A DNA stretch of 64,000 nt from the NCBI RefSeq assembly GCF_041435195.1, contig NZ_CP108106.1:3596001-3660000 (forward strand). Direction: 5' to 3'. The notes below the pieces were generated by a model that ran no database searches, was not told the DNA's origin, and saw only the letters and a program-made list of their open reading frames with translations. This DNA is from Streptomyces sp. NBC_00224 (GTDB lineage: Bacteria; Actinomycetota; Actinomycetes; Streptomycetales; Streptomycetaceae). Positions 52,596-61,895 of this stretch are shown in pieces (position 1 is the stretch's first letter; every line of letters starts with the position of its first letter). The position numbers and the translations under genes were made by a program.

Positions 52596-53045
52596 CGAGG
52601 GTGCGTCCGATCGGCGGGGTGCGTGGGTACTGAGCGGGGAGCGCTATCGACCTCCGGGTGGTGCTCGCGGGGCCCGTCCGGCCCCGGTGGTGAGTGGTGG
52701 GTCGCTCCCGGGCCGCCATTTCAATCTCCACGCGATCCGCAGGTCAATAGCCGTTCACCTACGGAATTCGTCGCCCCGATGCCCTTCCGGCACTGATACG
52801 GCGTTAAGAGTGCAATAAAAACGCGTGATCGAGCGGTACGGGAACCGCAGCCTCCGCGCCGAAAAAGTTTGCCGAATTCCGAATGCCGGAACACTTTGGC
52901 ACCCCGTGCCAGGCTTTCTGGTTACCCCCGGTCACCGCCGTGCGTCAGCCGGTGTGCGCGAGCCCTGCCGCCGGGAATGCGGACGGCCGCGAAGCCCCTT
53001 CGTGCGGGGCTTCGCGGCCGTGTGCCACGCCAGTGGCGTCCTGCG
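52596..53045. other. Intergenic region between the permease and iolA
   Basis: About 450 bp. The left part should carry the permease promoter and has an AT-rich patch (about 52735-52885). The right part holds the iolA terminator (52984-53020). No gene was supported on either strand. Confidence 0.6.
52984..53020 (-). terminator. Terminator of the iol operon
   Basis: A perfect 15-bp stem, CGGCCGCGAAGCCCC (52984-52998) and GGGGCTTCGCGGCCG (53006-53020), with a 7-nt loop, 26 bp past the iolA stop on the minus strand. No T tract is present. Confidence 0.85.
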
Positions 53046-54557
53046 TCAGTGGTTGCGCGGGAAGCCCAGGTCGACGCCCGTGGGGCCCTCGGAGGGGTCC
53101 GGCCAGCGGGTGGTGACGACCTTGCCTCGGGTGTAGAAGTGCGTGCCGTCGTTGCCGTAGATGTGGTGGTCGCCGAAGAGCGAGTCCTTCCAGCCGCCGA
53201 AGGAGTGGTAGCCCACCGGCACCGGGATCGGCACGTTGACGCCGACCATGCCGGCCTCGACCTCCAGCTGGAAGCGGCGGGCCGCGCCGCCGTCACGGGT
53301 GAAGATCGCGGTGCCGTTGCCGAACGGCGAGGCGTTGATGAGCGCCAGGCCCTCGTCGTACGACTCCACGCGCAGCACGCACAGCACCGGGCCGAAGATC
53401 TCGTCCCTGTACGCGTCGGCGGAGGTCGGCACCTTGTCGAGCAGCGAGAGGCCGATCCAGTGGCCGTTCTCGTAGCCCTCCACCGTGTATCCGGTGCCGT
53501 CCAGGACGACTTCGGAGCCCTGCGCGGCCGCGCCCTTCACGTACGAGGCGACCTTGTCTCGGTGGGCGGCCGTGATCAGCGGGCCCATCTCGGAGGCCGG
53601 GTCGTCGCCCGGGCCGATCTTGATCTTCTCGGCGCGCTCGCGGATCTTCGCCACCAGCTCGTCACCGATGGCGCCCACCGCGACGACCGCCGAGATGGCC
53701 ATGCAGCGCTCGCCCGCCGAGCCGTACGCGGCCGAGACGGCGGCGTCGGCGGCCGCGTCCAGGTCGGCGTCCGGCAGGACCAGCATGTGGTTCTTGGCGC
53801 CGCCGAGGGCCTGGACGCGCTTGCCGTTGGCGGAGGCCGTGGTGTGGATGTACCGGGCGATCGGGGTGGAGCCGACGAAGGAGACGGCGGCCACGTCCGG
53901 GTGCTCAAGGAGGCGGTCGACGGCCACCTTGTCGCCGTGCACGACGTTGAAGACGCCGTCGGGCAGCCCGGCCTCGCTGAGCAGCTCCGCGATCTTCATC
54001 GCCGCCGACGGGTCCTTCTCCGACGGCTTGAGGACGAAGGTGTTGCCGCAGGCGATGGCCAGCGGGAACATCCACATCGGCACCATCGCCGGGAAGTTGA
54101 ACGGCGTGATGCCCGCGACGACACCGAGCGGCTGGCGCAGCGAGGCGACGTCCACCCGGCTGGCGACCTGCGTCGACAGCTCGCCCTTGAGCTGCACGTT
54201 GATGCCGCACGCCAGGTCCACGACCTCCAGGCCGCGCGCGACCTCGCCGAGCGCGTCCGAGTGCACCTTGCCGTGCTCGGCGGTGATCAGCTCCGCGATC
54301 GCGTCGCGGTTGGCGTCGAGCAGCGCGCGGAACTTGAACAGCACCGTCGTACGTTGAGCCAGCGAAGACTGGCCCCAGGTCGCGTACGCCTCACGGGCCG
54401 CGGCGACCGCCGCGTCCACCTCCTCCACATTGGCGAAGGCGACCTGCGTGGTCACGGCCCCGGTGGCCGGATCGGTGACCGGGCCGTACGTACCGGACGC
54501 GCCCGCAGCCCTCGCAACGGGCTTACCACCAATCCAGTGGTTGACGGTCTTCGTCAT
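53046..54557 (-). CDS. iolA: CoA-acylating methylmalonate-semialdehyde dehydrogenase (MmsA/IolA)
   Basis: A protein of 503 residues, full length for the family. It is an aldehyde dehydrogenase with the MmsA signatures ITPFNFPAMVPMWMFPLAIA and VSFVGSTPIARYI, and the catalytic Cys285 in SAGERCMAIS. It oxidises malonate semialdehyde, the last sugar-derived intermediate of inositol breakdown, or methylmalonate semialdehyde from valine, to acetyl- or propionyl-CoA with NAD and CoA. Placement as the last gene of the inositol operon, 15 bp after iolD, supports the iolA role. The ATG start is followed by TKTVNHWIGGK, the usual N-terminus. Confidence 0.93.
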   Translation of the reverse strand: MTKTVNHWIGGKPVARAAGASGTYGPVTDPATGAVTTQVAFANVEEVDAAVAAAREAYATWGQSSLAQRTTVLFKFRALLDANRDAIAELITAEHGKVHSDALGEVARGLEVVDLACGINVQLKGELSTQVASRVDVASLRQPLGVVAGITPFNFPAMVPMWMFPLAIACGNTFVLKPSEKDPSAAMKIAELLSEAGLPDGVFNVVHGDKVAVDRLLEHPDVAAVSFVGSTPIARYIHTTASANGKRVQALGGAKNHMLVLPDADLDAAADAAVSAAYGSAGERCMAISAVVAVGAIGDELVAKIRERAEKIKIGPGDDPASEMGPLITAAHRDKVASYVKGAAAQGSEVVLDGTGYTVEGYENGHWIGLSLLDKVPTSADAYRDEIFGPVLCVLRVESYDEGLALINASPFGNGTAIFTRDGGAARRFQLEVEAGMVGVNVPIPVPVGYHSFGGWKDSLFGDHHIYGNDGTHFYTRGKVVTTRWPDPSEGPTGVDLGFPRNH

Positions 54558-54572
54558 GATCGCATTGCTCCT

Positions 54573-56453
54573 TCAGAGATGGCGGCGTCGGGCTGCGACT
54601 TGCCGGTCGTACTCCTCACGCGCCTCGACCGCCGACGAGCGGGTCGCGGTCTCGGCCACAGGAACATCCCACCACGCCTGTGCCGGGGGCGGGCCCGACA
54701 CAGTGTCTGCCGTTTCGGTCTCGACGTAGACACATGTAGGACGGTCCGCCGCGCGGGCGGTCGCGAGGGCTTCGCGCAGGTCACGAACGGTCTTGGGGCG
54801 CAGCACGGCCATCCCGAGGGAGGCCGCGTTGGCCGCCAGGTCCACCGGCAGCGGCTCGCCCGTATAGGTCCCGTCGGGTGCCTTGAAGCGGTACGCGGTG
54901 CCGTAGCCCTCGCCGCCCACCGAGGCGGAGAGGCCGCCGATCGAGGCGTACCCGTGGTTCTGCAGGATCACCACCTTGATCGGGAGGTTCTCCTGCACCG
55001 CCGTGACGATCTCGGTGGGATTCATCAGATACGTGCCGTCGCCGACCAGCGCCCACACCGGACGGCCTGGCGCGGCGAGCGCAACCCCGATCGCCGCCGG
55101 GATCTCGTATCCCATGCAGGAGTAGCCGTACTCGACGTGGTACTGGTCGCGCGAGCGGGTCCGCCAGAGCTTGTGCAGATCGCCGGGGAGCGAGCCCGCC
55201 GCGTTGATCAGGATGTCGTCCCCGGTGACCAACGTGTCGAGTGCGCCCAGGACTTGGGCCTGGGTGGGGCGGGCGTCCTCGTCTCCGGGTGCGTACGCGG
55301 CGGTCACCCGCTCCTCCCAGGCGGCCTTCGCCTCGCCGTAGGCGGTCGTATAGGCGGGTGCGACGCGGTGCTCGCCGAGGGCCTTCGCGAGCGCGGCGAG
55401 GCCCGCGCGCGCGTCGGTGACGAGCTGGAGCGCGCCCAGCTTGTGGGCGTCGGCGCCGTTGACGTTGAGCCCGATGAAGCGGACGGAAGGGTTCTGGAAG
55501 AGGGTCGAGGAGGCGGTGGTGAAGTCGGTCCAGCGGGTGCCGACCCCGAGGACGACATCGGCCTCGCGGGCGAGCGCGTCGGCCGTGGCGGTGCCGGTGT
55601 GGCCGATGCCGCCCACGTCGCAGGGGTGGTCGTACGGCAGCGAGCCCTTGCCCGCCTGGGTGGAAGCGACCGGGATGCCGGTCCGCTCGGCGAAGCGGCG
55701 CAGGGCGTCCTCGGCGCGGGCGTGGTGCACCCCGCCGCCCGCGACGACCAGCGGACGGCGGGCGGTGCGCAGCAGTTCGGCCGCCTCGTCGAGCTCGGCC
55801 GGGTCCGGCTCCTGGGCGCGCACGTGCCACACCCGCCGCCGGAAGAACTCCTCGGGCCAGTCGTACGCCTCCGCCTGCACGTCCTGCGGCAGCGCCAGCG
55901 TGACCGCGCCGGTCCTGGCCGGGTCCGCGAGCACGCTCATCGCGGCGAGCGCGGCCGGGATCAGGGCCTCGGGCCGGGTGATCCGGTCGAAGTAGCGCGA
56001 GACCGGACGCAGACAGTCGTTGACCGACACATCGCCCGCGTAAGGGACTTCGAGCTGCTGGAGCACCGGGTCGGCCGGGCGGGAGGCGAAGACGTCGCCG
56101 GGCAGCAGCAGGACCGGCAGATGGTTCACGGTGGCCAGGGCCGCGCCCGTGACGAGGTTGGTGGCGCCGGGGCCGATCGAGGTGGTCACCGCGTGCGCCG
56201 AGAGCCGGCCCGACTGCCGGGCGTAGCCGACGGCCGCGTGCACCATGGCCTGTTCGTTGCGGCCCTGGTGGTACGGCATGTCGCTGCCGGGCTCCAGGAG
56301 CGCCTGGCCGATCCCGGCGACGTTGCCGTGGCCGAAGATGCCCCAGGTGGCGGTGATCAGGCGCTGCTCGGCGCCGGAGCGGGCCGTGTACTGGCGGGAG
56401 AGGAAGGCGAGCAGCGCCTGCGCGGTGGTGAGGCGCCTGGTCGTACCGCTCAT
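54573..56453 (-). CDS. iolD: 3D-trihydroxycyclohexane-1,2-dione acylhydrolase IolD
   Basis: A thiamine-diphosphate enzyme of 626 residues. N-terminal TTAQALLAFLSRQYTAR and GIFGHGNVAGIGQALLE are IolD-specific. The ThDP motif begins VGDGTYLMNPTEIVTAVQEN near 490. The conserved Glu for cofactor activation lies in the N-terminal domain (HQGRNEQAMVHAA). It opens the ring of 3D-trihydroxycyclohexane-1,2-dione in inositol catabolism, producing 5-deoxy-glucuronate. The ATG at 56453 overlaps the iolB stop (ATGA). Confidence 0.94.
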   Translation of the reverse strand: MSGTTRRLTTAQALLAFLSRQYTARSGAEQRLITATWGIFGHGNVAGIGQALLEPGSDMPYHQGRNEQAMVHAAVGYARQSGRLSAHAVTTSIGPGATNLVTGAALATVNHLPVLLLPGDVFASRPADPVLQQLEVPYAGDVSVNDCLRPVSRYFDRITRPEALIPAALAAMSVLADPARTGAVTLALPQDVQAEAYDWPEEFFRRRVWHVRAQEPDPAELDEAAELLRTARRPLVVAGGGVHHARAEDALRRFAERTGIPVASTQAGKGSLPYDHPCDVGGIGHTGTATADALAREADVVLGVGTRWTDFTTASSTLFQNPSVRFIGLNVNGADAHKLGALQLVTDARAGLAALAKALGEHRVAPAYTTAYGEAKAAWEERVTAAYAPGDEDARPTQAQVLGALDTLVTGDDILINAAGSLPGDLHKLWRTRSRDQYHVEYGYSCMGYEIPAAIGVALAAPGRPVWALVGDGTYLMNPTEIVTAVQENLPIKVVILQNHGYASIGGLSASVGGEGYGTAYRFKAPDGTYTGEPLPVDLAANAASLGMAVLRPKTVRDLREALATARAADRPTCVYVETETADTVSGPPPAQAWWDVPVAETATRSSAVEAREEYDRQVAARRRHL

Positions 56454-57271
56454 CGGTAGCCCTCCGCATGGTCGGGGTGGAAGCGGATCTGCCACGCGCG
56501 TTCCTCGCCCGGGCCCGCCATCACGTTCAGGTAGTACATGGGGTGCCCGGGCGCTGCGATGGAGGGGCCGTGCCAGCCGTCGGGGACGAGGACGGCGTCA
56601 CCGGCGCGGACCTCGGCGAGCACGTCGGCGCCGCCGGGGCGCGAGGGCGAGACGCGCTGGTAGCCGAAGCCCTGCGGGGTCGCGAACTCGAAGTAGTAGA
56701 TCTCCTCCAGCTCCGACTCCTGCCCGGGGACGTGCTCGTCGTGCTTGTGGGGCGGGTAGGAGGACCAGTTGCCGCCCGGGGTGATCACCTCGACGGCGAT
56801 CAGCCGGTCGCACGCGAAGACGTCGGCGGCGGCGAAGCCCCGGACCTCGCGGGCGCTGACGCCCGCGCCGCGCCGTTCGACGGGCACCTCCGGCGCGGGG
56901 CCGTGACGAGCGGGGAGTCTGCGCTCGCAGCTCGCTCCTGCCAGGGCGAACCGGCCTCCCGCGCCGGAGGCGATCTGTGCGTGGGCGTCACGCGGGAGGT
57001 ACGCGAAGTCGGTGACTCCGGCGAACACGCTCTCCCTGCCCAGCAGTTCCATGATCCGGTCATCTACGTGTACCGTACAGCCACCATTGAGGGGCAGCAG
57101 GATCCACTCGCTGTCGCCGGTGGCGAAGGCGTGCGTCCCGCCCGGCGCCAGCTCCAGCACGCGCAGCCCCGAGTAGCCCCAGCCGGCCCGCTCGGGGCCG
57201 ATGTCGAGGGCGTACGCCTCGCGGGAGGTGGTTCCGGCCCGTACGAACAGCTCGTCCTTGTGCTCGTCCAT
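56450..57271 (-). CDS. iolB: 5-deoxy-glucuronate isomerase IolB
   Basis: A cupin-type isomerase of 273 residues. The metal-binding histidines are in SYPPHKHDEH (about 165-174), with Glu in EEIYYFEF and a later His in PDGWHGPS. It converts 5-deoxy-glucuronate to 2-deoxy-5-keto-gluconate, the substrate of IolC. A strong GGGAGGAGG precedes the ATG. The gene begins 9 bp after the stop of the aldolase gene and overlaps iolD. Confidence 0.93.
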   Translation of the reverse strand: MDEHKDELFVRAGTTSREAYALDIGPERAGWGYSGLRVLELAPGGTHAFATGDSEWILLPLNGGCTVHVDDRIMELLGRESVFAGVTDFAYLPRDAHAQIASGAGGRFALAGASCERRLPARHGPAPEVPVERRGAGVSAREVRGFAAADVFACDRLIAVEVITPGGNWSSYPPHKHDEHVPGQESELEEIYYFEFATPQGFGYQRVSPSRPGGADVLAEVRAGDAVLVPDGWHGPSIAAPGHPMYYLNVMAGPGEERAWQIRFHPDHAEGYR

Positions 57272-57280
57272 GCCTCCTCC

Positions 57281-58180
57281 CTACCCCCTCAGCAGCGTGG
57301 CTGCGGTGTCGACCGCGCCCGCCACGTCGCCGTCGGCCGGATAGAGCAGGGTGCGCCCGGCCACCAGCCCCTGCACGGTGGGCAGTCGCAGCGCGCCGCG
57401 CCACTTCTCGTACGCCGCCTCCTGCTCTCCCACGGTCTTGCCGATGTCCCCGCCGAGCAGCACGGCGGGCAGCGTGGTGGTCGCCATCACCCGGGCCATG
57501 TCGTCCGGGTTCTCGGTGACGGGCACCTTCAGCCAGGTGTACGCCGAGGTCCCGGCCAGTCCGGAGGCGATGGCGAGCGAGCGCGTCACCGCGTCCGCGC
57601 TGAGATCGTTCCGCAGCCGTCCGTCGCGCCGGTGACAGATGAACGGCTCCACGAAGACGGGGAGTCGACGCTCCGCCATCTCGTCGATGGCGCGGGCCGC
57701 CGAGTACAGCGTGTTGAGCGAGCCCGGGTCGTCGTAGTCGACCCGCAGCAGCAGTTTGCCCGCGTCGAAGCCGAGCCGGGCGAGGTCCTGGGCGCGGTGG
57801 CCGGTGAACCGGTCGTCCAGTTCGAAGGAGGCCCCGGCGAGCCCGCCCCGGTTCATCGACCCCATGACGACCTTGTCCTCCAGGGCGCCCAGGAGCAGCA
57901 GGTCCTCCAGGATGTCCGCGCTGGCCAGCACCCCGTCGACGCCGGGCCGGGACAGCGCGAGGCAGAGCCGTTCGAGCAGCACGGACCGGTCGGCCATGGC
58001 GAAGGCGTCGTCGCCGACGCCCAGCGCGCCCCGGGCGGGGTGGTCGGCCGCGATGATCAGGAGCCGCCCGGCGCCCCGCACGAGCGGACGCCGTTCGCGC
58101 CGGGCGGCGGCTTCGGCGACGGCCTCCGGGTTCCGGGCGCGCACCCGGGCGAGGTCGCCGGGGCTGATGCGGATGCTCAC
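57281..58180 (-). CDS. Cgl0158-family aldolase of the inositol cluster (probable IolJ function)
   Basis: A (beta/alpha)8-barrel protein of 299 residues related to LacD/DeoC-type aldolases and known in actinobacterial inositol clusters (Cgl0158 of Corynebacterium is the reference). LLIIAADHPARGALG is the first strand, and Lys residues in GKLLLRVDYDD and YTWLKVPVTENP are candidates for the Schiff base. It should cleave 2-deoxy-5-keto-gluconate 6-phosphate into malonate semialdehyde and dihydroxyacetone phosphate, a step done elsewhere by the class II IolJ, for which there is no gene here. The function is inferred from the pathway gap and position between iolC and iolB. The start is GTG 58180, overlapping the iolC stop (GTGA). 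Confidence 0.82.
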   Translation of the reverse strand: MSIRISPGDLARVRARNPEAVAEAAARRERRPLVRGAGRLLIIAADHPARGALGVGDDAFAMADRSVLLERLCLALSRPGVDGVLASADILEDLLLLGALEDKVVMGSMNRGGLAGASFELDDRFTGHRAQDLARLGFDAGKLLLRVDYDDPGSLNTLYSAARAIDEMAERRLPVFVEPFICHRRDGRLRNDLSADAVTRSLAIASGLAGTSAYTWLKVPVTENPDDMARVMATTTLPAVLLGGDIGKTVGEQEAAYEKWRGALRLPTVQGLVAGRTLLYPADGDVAGAVDTAATLLRG

Positions 58181-59148
58181 GGCCGTCCCCCCGCCAGTAC
58201 GCGCTCGACCTCGGCCGGGTACGGCATGGCGGAGGAGCAGGCGAGCCGGGATGCGACGATCGCGCCGGCGGCGTTGGCGTACCGCATCAGCCGCTCGATG
58301 CCCCAGCCCGCCAGCAGCCCGTGGCAGAGCGCCCCGCCGAACGCGTCCCCGGCGCCGAGCCCGTTGACCACCTCCACGGGGACGGGCGGCACCTCGGCGG
58401 TGCTCCCGTCCCGGTGGACGGCGAGCACGCCCTTCGGCCCCTGCTTGACGACGGCGAGCTCGACCCCGGCCGCGAGCAGCGCGCGGGCGGCGGCGTGCGG
58501 ATCCCGCTCCCCGGTGGCCACTTCGCACTCGTCGAGGTTGCCGACGGCGACGGTCGCGTGGCGCAGGGCCTCGCGGTAGTACGACCGCGCCCGGTCGGGG
58601 GCCTTCCAGGCTGCGTCCTTCCAGAACGCCGGCCGCCAGTCGAGGTCGAAGACCGTGGTGCCGGTACGGGAGCGGGCGGCCAGCGCCGCCAGCGTGGTGG
58701 ACCGGCTCGGCTCGACGCTCAGCCCGGTGCCCGTGACCCAGAAGATCCGGGCCGCGCGAATCGCGTCGAGGTCGAGGTCCGCCTCGTACAGCTCCAGGTC
58801 GGGCGCCTTGGGCTCGCGGTAGAAGTACAGCGGGAAGTCGTCCGGCGGGAAGATCTCGCAGAAGGTGATCGGCGTCGCCAGGCCCGGCACGCTCTTCACC
58901 CAGCGCGCGTCGACCCCGAACTCGCCCAGCTCCGCGCGCAGATACTCCCCGAAGGGGTCCTCGCCGGTGCCGGTGATCACGGCCGTGCGGCGCCCGAGCC
59001 GGGCCGCCGCGACCGCCACATTGGAGGGCGAGCCGCCGAGGAACTTGCCGAACGAGGTCACCCGGGAGAGCGGCACGCCGGTCTGGAGCGGGTAGAGGTC
59101 CACCCCGATCCGCCCCATGGTGATCACGTCGTACGGAACCGCCTCCAT
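58177..59148 (-). CDS. iolC: 5-dehydro-2-deoxygluconokinase IolC (PfkB family)
   Basis: A ribokinase-type sugar kinase of 323 residues. N-terminal ITMGRIGVDLYPLQ and GGSPSNVAVAAARLG are IolC/PfkB substrate and hinge motifs. VNGLGAGDAFGGAL near 275-288 holds the anion hole and catalytic Asp. It phosphorylates 2-deoxy-5-keto-gluconate at C6 in inositol breakdown. ATG 59148 is preferred because AAGGGGG lies just upstream, and ATG 59163 in the same frame is an alternative five codons longer. It is first in the leftward operon, downstream of a predicted TTGACA/TAGACC promoter. Confidence 0.92.
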   Translation of the reverse strand: MEAVPYDVITMGRIGVDLYPLQTGVPLSRVTSFGKFLGGSPSNVAVAAARLGRRTAVITGTGEDPFGEYLRAELGEFGVDARWVKSVPGLATPITFCEIFPPDDFPLYFYREPKAPDLELYEADLDLDAIRAARIFWVTGTGLSVEPSRSTTLAALAARSRTGTTVFDLDWRPAFWKDAAWKAPDRARSYYREALRHATVAVGNLDECEVATGERDPHAAARALLAAGVELAVVKQGPKGVLAVHRDGSTAEVPPVPVEVVNGLGAGDAFGGALCHGLLAGWGIERLMRYANAAGAIVASRLACSSAMPYPAEVERVLAGGRP

Positions 59149-59194
59149 GCACGCCCCCTTCATCGGCGACCCTCGGGCCTGTCCGGCGGATCCA

Positions 59195-59224
59195 GGTCTA
59201 GCGGCCCCGGCCCGGCCCTGTCAA
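59195..59224 (-). promoter_or_regulatory. Predicted promoter of the iolC operon
   Basis: On the minus strand TTGACA (59224-59219) and TAGACC (59200-59195) are 18 bp apart. It would start transcription about 40 bp before iolC. The -35 element is a perfect consensus. Confidence 0.55.
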
Positions 59225-59228
59225 TCTT

Positions 59229-59240
59229 TTGTCCTGACAT
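59229..59240. promoter_or_regulatory. Possible operator between the divergent iol units
   Basis: TTGTCCTGACAT contains the inverted repeat TGTC-CT-GACA, a spacing and sequence seen in GntR-family operators. It sits directly upstream of the predicted iolC promoter and 50 bp before the divergent isomerase gene, so it could control both. The regulator is not encoded in this window. Confidence 0.4.
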
Positions 59241-59289
59241 TCGGACGTAGCCTTGACACCGTTCCGGCGCCCCCGGAAGGCTGGCTCCC

Positions 59290-60192
59290 ATGACGACGGC
59301 CAAGACTCGCATCCGGATCGGCTCGGCCCCCGACTCCTGGGGCGTCTGGTTTCCCGACGACCCCCGCCAGGTCCCCTGGTCCCGCTTCCTCGACGAGGTC
59401 TCCGGGGCCGGATACGGCTGGATCGAACTCGGACCGTACGGCTATCTCCCCACCGACCCGCGGCGCCTCGCCGACGAGACCGCGCGCCGGAACCTGCGCG
59501 TGTCGGCCGGGACCGTCTTCACCGGGCTGCACCACGGCCCGGCGGTGTGGGAGACGACCTGGGAGCACGTCGCGGACGTGGCCGAGCTGACCCGGGCGAC
59601 CGGCGCCGGGCACCTCGTCGTCATCCCGGCGTTCTGGCGCGACGACAAGACCGGCGAGGTCCTGGAGAGCGCGACGCTCACCGCCGCGCAGTGGCGCGAT
59701 CTCGCCGGGCAGACCGAGCGGCTCGCCCGCGAGGTGCGCGAGCGGTACGGGCTGCGGATCGTCGTGCACCCGCACGCCGACACCCACATCGACAGCGAGG
59801 AGAACGTCGCCCGCTTCCTCGACGCCACCGACCCCGACCTGGTGAGCCTCTGCCTGGACACCGGGCACTACGCCTACTGCGGCGGCGACAGCGTCAAGCT
59901 GATCGAGACGTACGGGGAGCGCATCGGCTACCTCCACCTCAAGCAGGTGGACCCGGACATCCTGGCCCAGGTGCATGCCGAGGAGCTGCCGTTCGGGCCC
60001 GCCGTGGCCCGGGGCGTGATGTGCGAGCCGCCCGCCGGGGTGCCCGCGCTCGAACCGGTGCTGGCCGCCGCCCAGGCGCTCGACGTCGACCTGTTCGCGA
60101 TCGTGGAGCAGGACATGTACCCGTGCGATCCGGACCGGCCGCTGCCGATCGCCACGCGCACGCGCGCGTTCCTGCGCTCCTGCGGGGCGTGA
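59290..60192 (+). CDS. IolE/IolH-like sugar-phosphate isomerase/epimerase family protein
   Basis: A TIM-barrel protein of 300 residues of the xylose-isomerase-like family. It opens [20 protein letters not shown], close to inosose dehydratase IolE. The metal ligands are visible in [22 protein letters not shown] and YLHLKQVDP. In the inositol pathway it may dehydrate scyllo-inosose (IolE) or act as an IolH-type isomerase. The sequence does not separate these. It is the only IolE-like gene in the window, and the pathway needs one. It is divergent from iolC, with iolG-like following after 4 bp. Confidence 0.8.
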   Translation: MTTAKTRIRIGSAPDSWGVWFPDDPRQVPWSRFLDEVSGAGYGWIELGPYGYLPTDPRRLADETARRNLRVSAGTVFTGLHHGPAVWETTWEHVADVAELTRATGAGHLVVIPAFWRDDKTGEVLESATLTAAQWRDLAGQTERLAREVRERYGLRIVVHPHADTHIDSEENVARFLDATDPDLVSLCLDTGHYAYCGGDSVKLIETYGERIGYLHLKQVDPDILAQVHAEELPFGPAVARGVMCEPPAGVPALEPVLAAAQALDVDLFAIVEQDMYPCDPDRPLPIATRTRAFLRSCGA

Positions 60193-60196
60193 TCCG

Positions 60197-61216
60197 ATGA
60201 CCTCCGCACCGCTCGGGATCGCCGTGATCGGCACCGGAAAGATGGGCGCCGACCACGTCCGCCGCCTCACCACCGTGATCGGCGGGGCCCGGGTCGCCGC
60301 CGTCGCCGACATCGACGCGGAGCGCGCCAAGGCCGTCGCCGGTCCGATCGACGGCTGCGCCGCCCACACCGACCCGGCGGCCGCGATGGCCGCGCCGGGC
60401 GTCGACGCGGTCCTGATCGCGTCCTCGGGCCCGGCCCACGAACCCGCGCTCCTGGAGGCGTTCCGGCGCGGGCTGCCCGTCCTGTGCGAGAAGCCGCTCA
60501 CCCCGGACCCGGGCGGGGCCCTGCGGGTCCTGGAGGCCGAGACCCGGCTCGGGCGCCGCCTGGTGCAGGTGGGGTTCATGCGGCGGTACGACACGGAGTA
60601 CGTACGCCTCAAGGCGCTGCTCGACGAGGGCGGCCTCGGGCGCCCGCTGTTCCTGCACTGCCGCCACCGCAACGCCTCCTCCCCCTCGTTCTTCACCACC
60701 GAGATGCTGATCCGCGACTCCGTGGTCCACGAGGTCGACGCGGCCCGCTGGCTGCTCGGCCAGGAGCTCACCGCCGTCCAGGTGCTCCGCCCGCGCCCCT
60801 CCTCGTACGCCCCGGAAGGCCTGGGCGACCCGCAGCTCGTGCTGTTCGAGACGGCCGGCGGCGCGGTCGTCGACGTCGAGATCTTCGTCAACTGCGGCTT
60901 CGGGTACGAGGTGCGCTGCGAGGCCGTCTGCGAGCGCGGCGCCGCCTCGACCGGCGCCGGGACCGGTCCGGTGGTCCGCTCCGGCGGACGTTGGGGCGGC
61001 GAGATCCCGCAGGACTTCACGGCCCGCTTCGCCGACGCGTACGACCGCGAGGTGCAGGCGTGGGTGGACGCCACCCGGCAGGGCCGCGTCGAGGGCCCGA
61101 GCACCTGGGACGGCTATATGGCGGCCGTGGTCTGCGAGGCGGGCGTACGGGCCCAGCGCTCGGGCGAGCGGGTGGCGGTCGAGCCCGCGCTGGAACGGCC
61201 GGGGCTGTACGCGTAG
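60197..61216 (+). CDS. iolG: Gfo/Idh/MocA oxidoreductase, probable inositol 2-dehydrogenase
   Basis: A protein of 339 residues. The Rossmann loop [17 protein letters not shown] is at the N-terminus. The family EKPL motif ([14 protein letters not shown]) provides the Lys. [11 protein letters not shown] gives the Asp/His of the active site. It oxidises a cyclitol or sugar with NAD. Placement next to an IolE-like gene and opposite iolCBDA suggests myo-inositol to scyllo-inosose (IolG), the first pathway step, though related substrates cannot be excluded. ATG 60197 follows the upstream stop by 4 bp. Confidence 0.82.
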   Translation: MTSAPLGIAVIGTGKMGADHVRRLTTVIGGARVAAVADIDAERAKAVAGPIDGCAAHTDPAAAMAAPGVDAVLIASSGPAHEPALLEAFRRGLPVLCEKPLTPDPGGALRVLEAETRLGRRLVQVGFMRRYDTEYVRLKALLDEGGLGRPLFLHCRHRNASSPSFFTTEMLIRDSVVHEVDAARWLLGQELTAVQVLRPRPSSYAPEGLGDPQLVLFETAGGAVVDVEIFVNCGFGYEVRCEAVCERGAASTGAGTGPVVRSGGRWGGEIPQDFTARFADAYDREVQAWVDATRQGRVEGPSTWDGYMAAVVCEAGVRAQRSGERVAVEPALERPGLYA

Positions 61217-61561
<345 letters not shown>

Positions 61562-61765
61562 ATGACCGACCGACGGCTCTGGTCGTACAAGGAGATCGCC
61601 GCGCACATCCGCGTACAGCCGGACACGGTCCGCTCCTATCGCAAGCACGGGCTGCTGCCCCCGCCCGACACCGTCGAGAACGGCAAGCCCTTCTGGTACG
61701 CCGACACCATCCGTACCTGGGTCGCGCGCCGCCCGGGGAACCGGAGCCGCAGGGCGAACGACTGA
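61562..61765 (+). CDS. Small helix-turn-helix DNA-binding protein
   Basis: A protein of 67 residues, essentially one winged-HTH/MerR-like DNA-binding unit: WSYKEIAAHIRVQPDTVRSY then RKHGLLPPPD and a C-terminal RTWVARRPGNRSRR basic tail. Proteins of this size act as AlpA-like or accessory regulators. The target is unknown. ATG 61562 is preferred because AGGGAGGT ends 8 bases upstream, and GTG 61553 overlaps that site. It lies just upstream of the copper operon but has no copper-binding residues. Confidence 0.75.
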   Translation: MTDRRLWSYKEIAAHIRVQPDTVRSYRKHGLLPPPDTVENGKPFWYADTIRTWVARRPGNRSRRAND

Positions 61766-61793
61766 CTGAGGAGGTGGAGCGGCTACTGGATTA

Positions 61794-61813
61794 ATACCCC
61801 CTAGGGGTATAAC
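61794..61813. promoter_or_regulatory. CsoR-type copper operator overlapping the copZ promoter
   Basis: ATACCCC-CTA-GGGGTAT (61794-61810) is an inverted repeat with 7-bp arms. It fits the TACCC...GGGTA operators bound by the copper sensor CsoR in Streptomyces. The right arm overlaps a good -10 element TATAAC (61808-61813), so CsoR would block transcription of copZ-copA until copper binds. csoR itself is not in the window. Confidence 0.75.
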
Positions 61814-61895
61814 GTGGATCCTGTCAGCGGGCCTCGGCCTTCCCGTGGCCCCCTGGTGCACCATGGATCCGTACCGCCCCGAAGAGGAGAACCCC

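Noticed and set aside
53046..54557. Valine catabolism mmsA rather than iolA
   Set aside because: The enzyme can do both, but its place 15 bp after iolD in an iolC-aldolase-iolB-iolD operon favours the inositol role.
52869..56459. Open frame of nearly 1200 codons on the plus strand opposite iolA and iolD
   Set aside because: Low-complexity Arg/Val/Gly/Asp sequence complementary to two well-supported iol genes.
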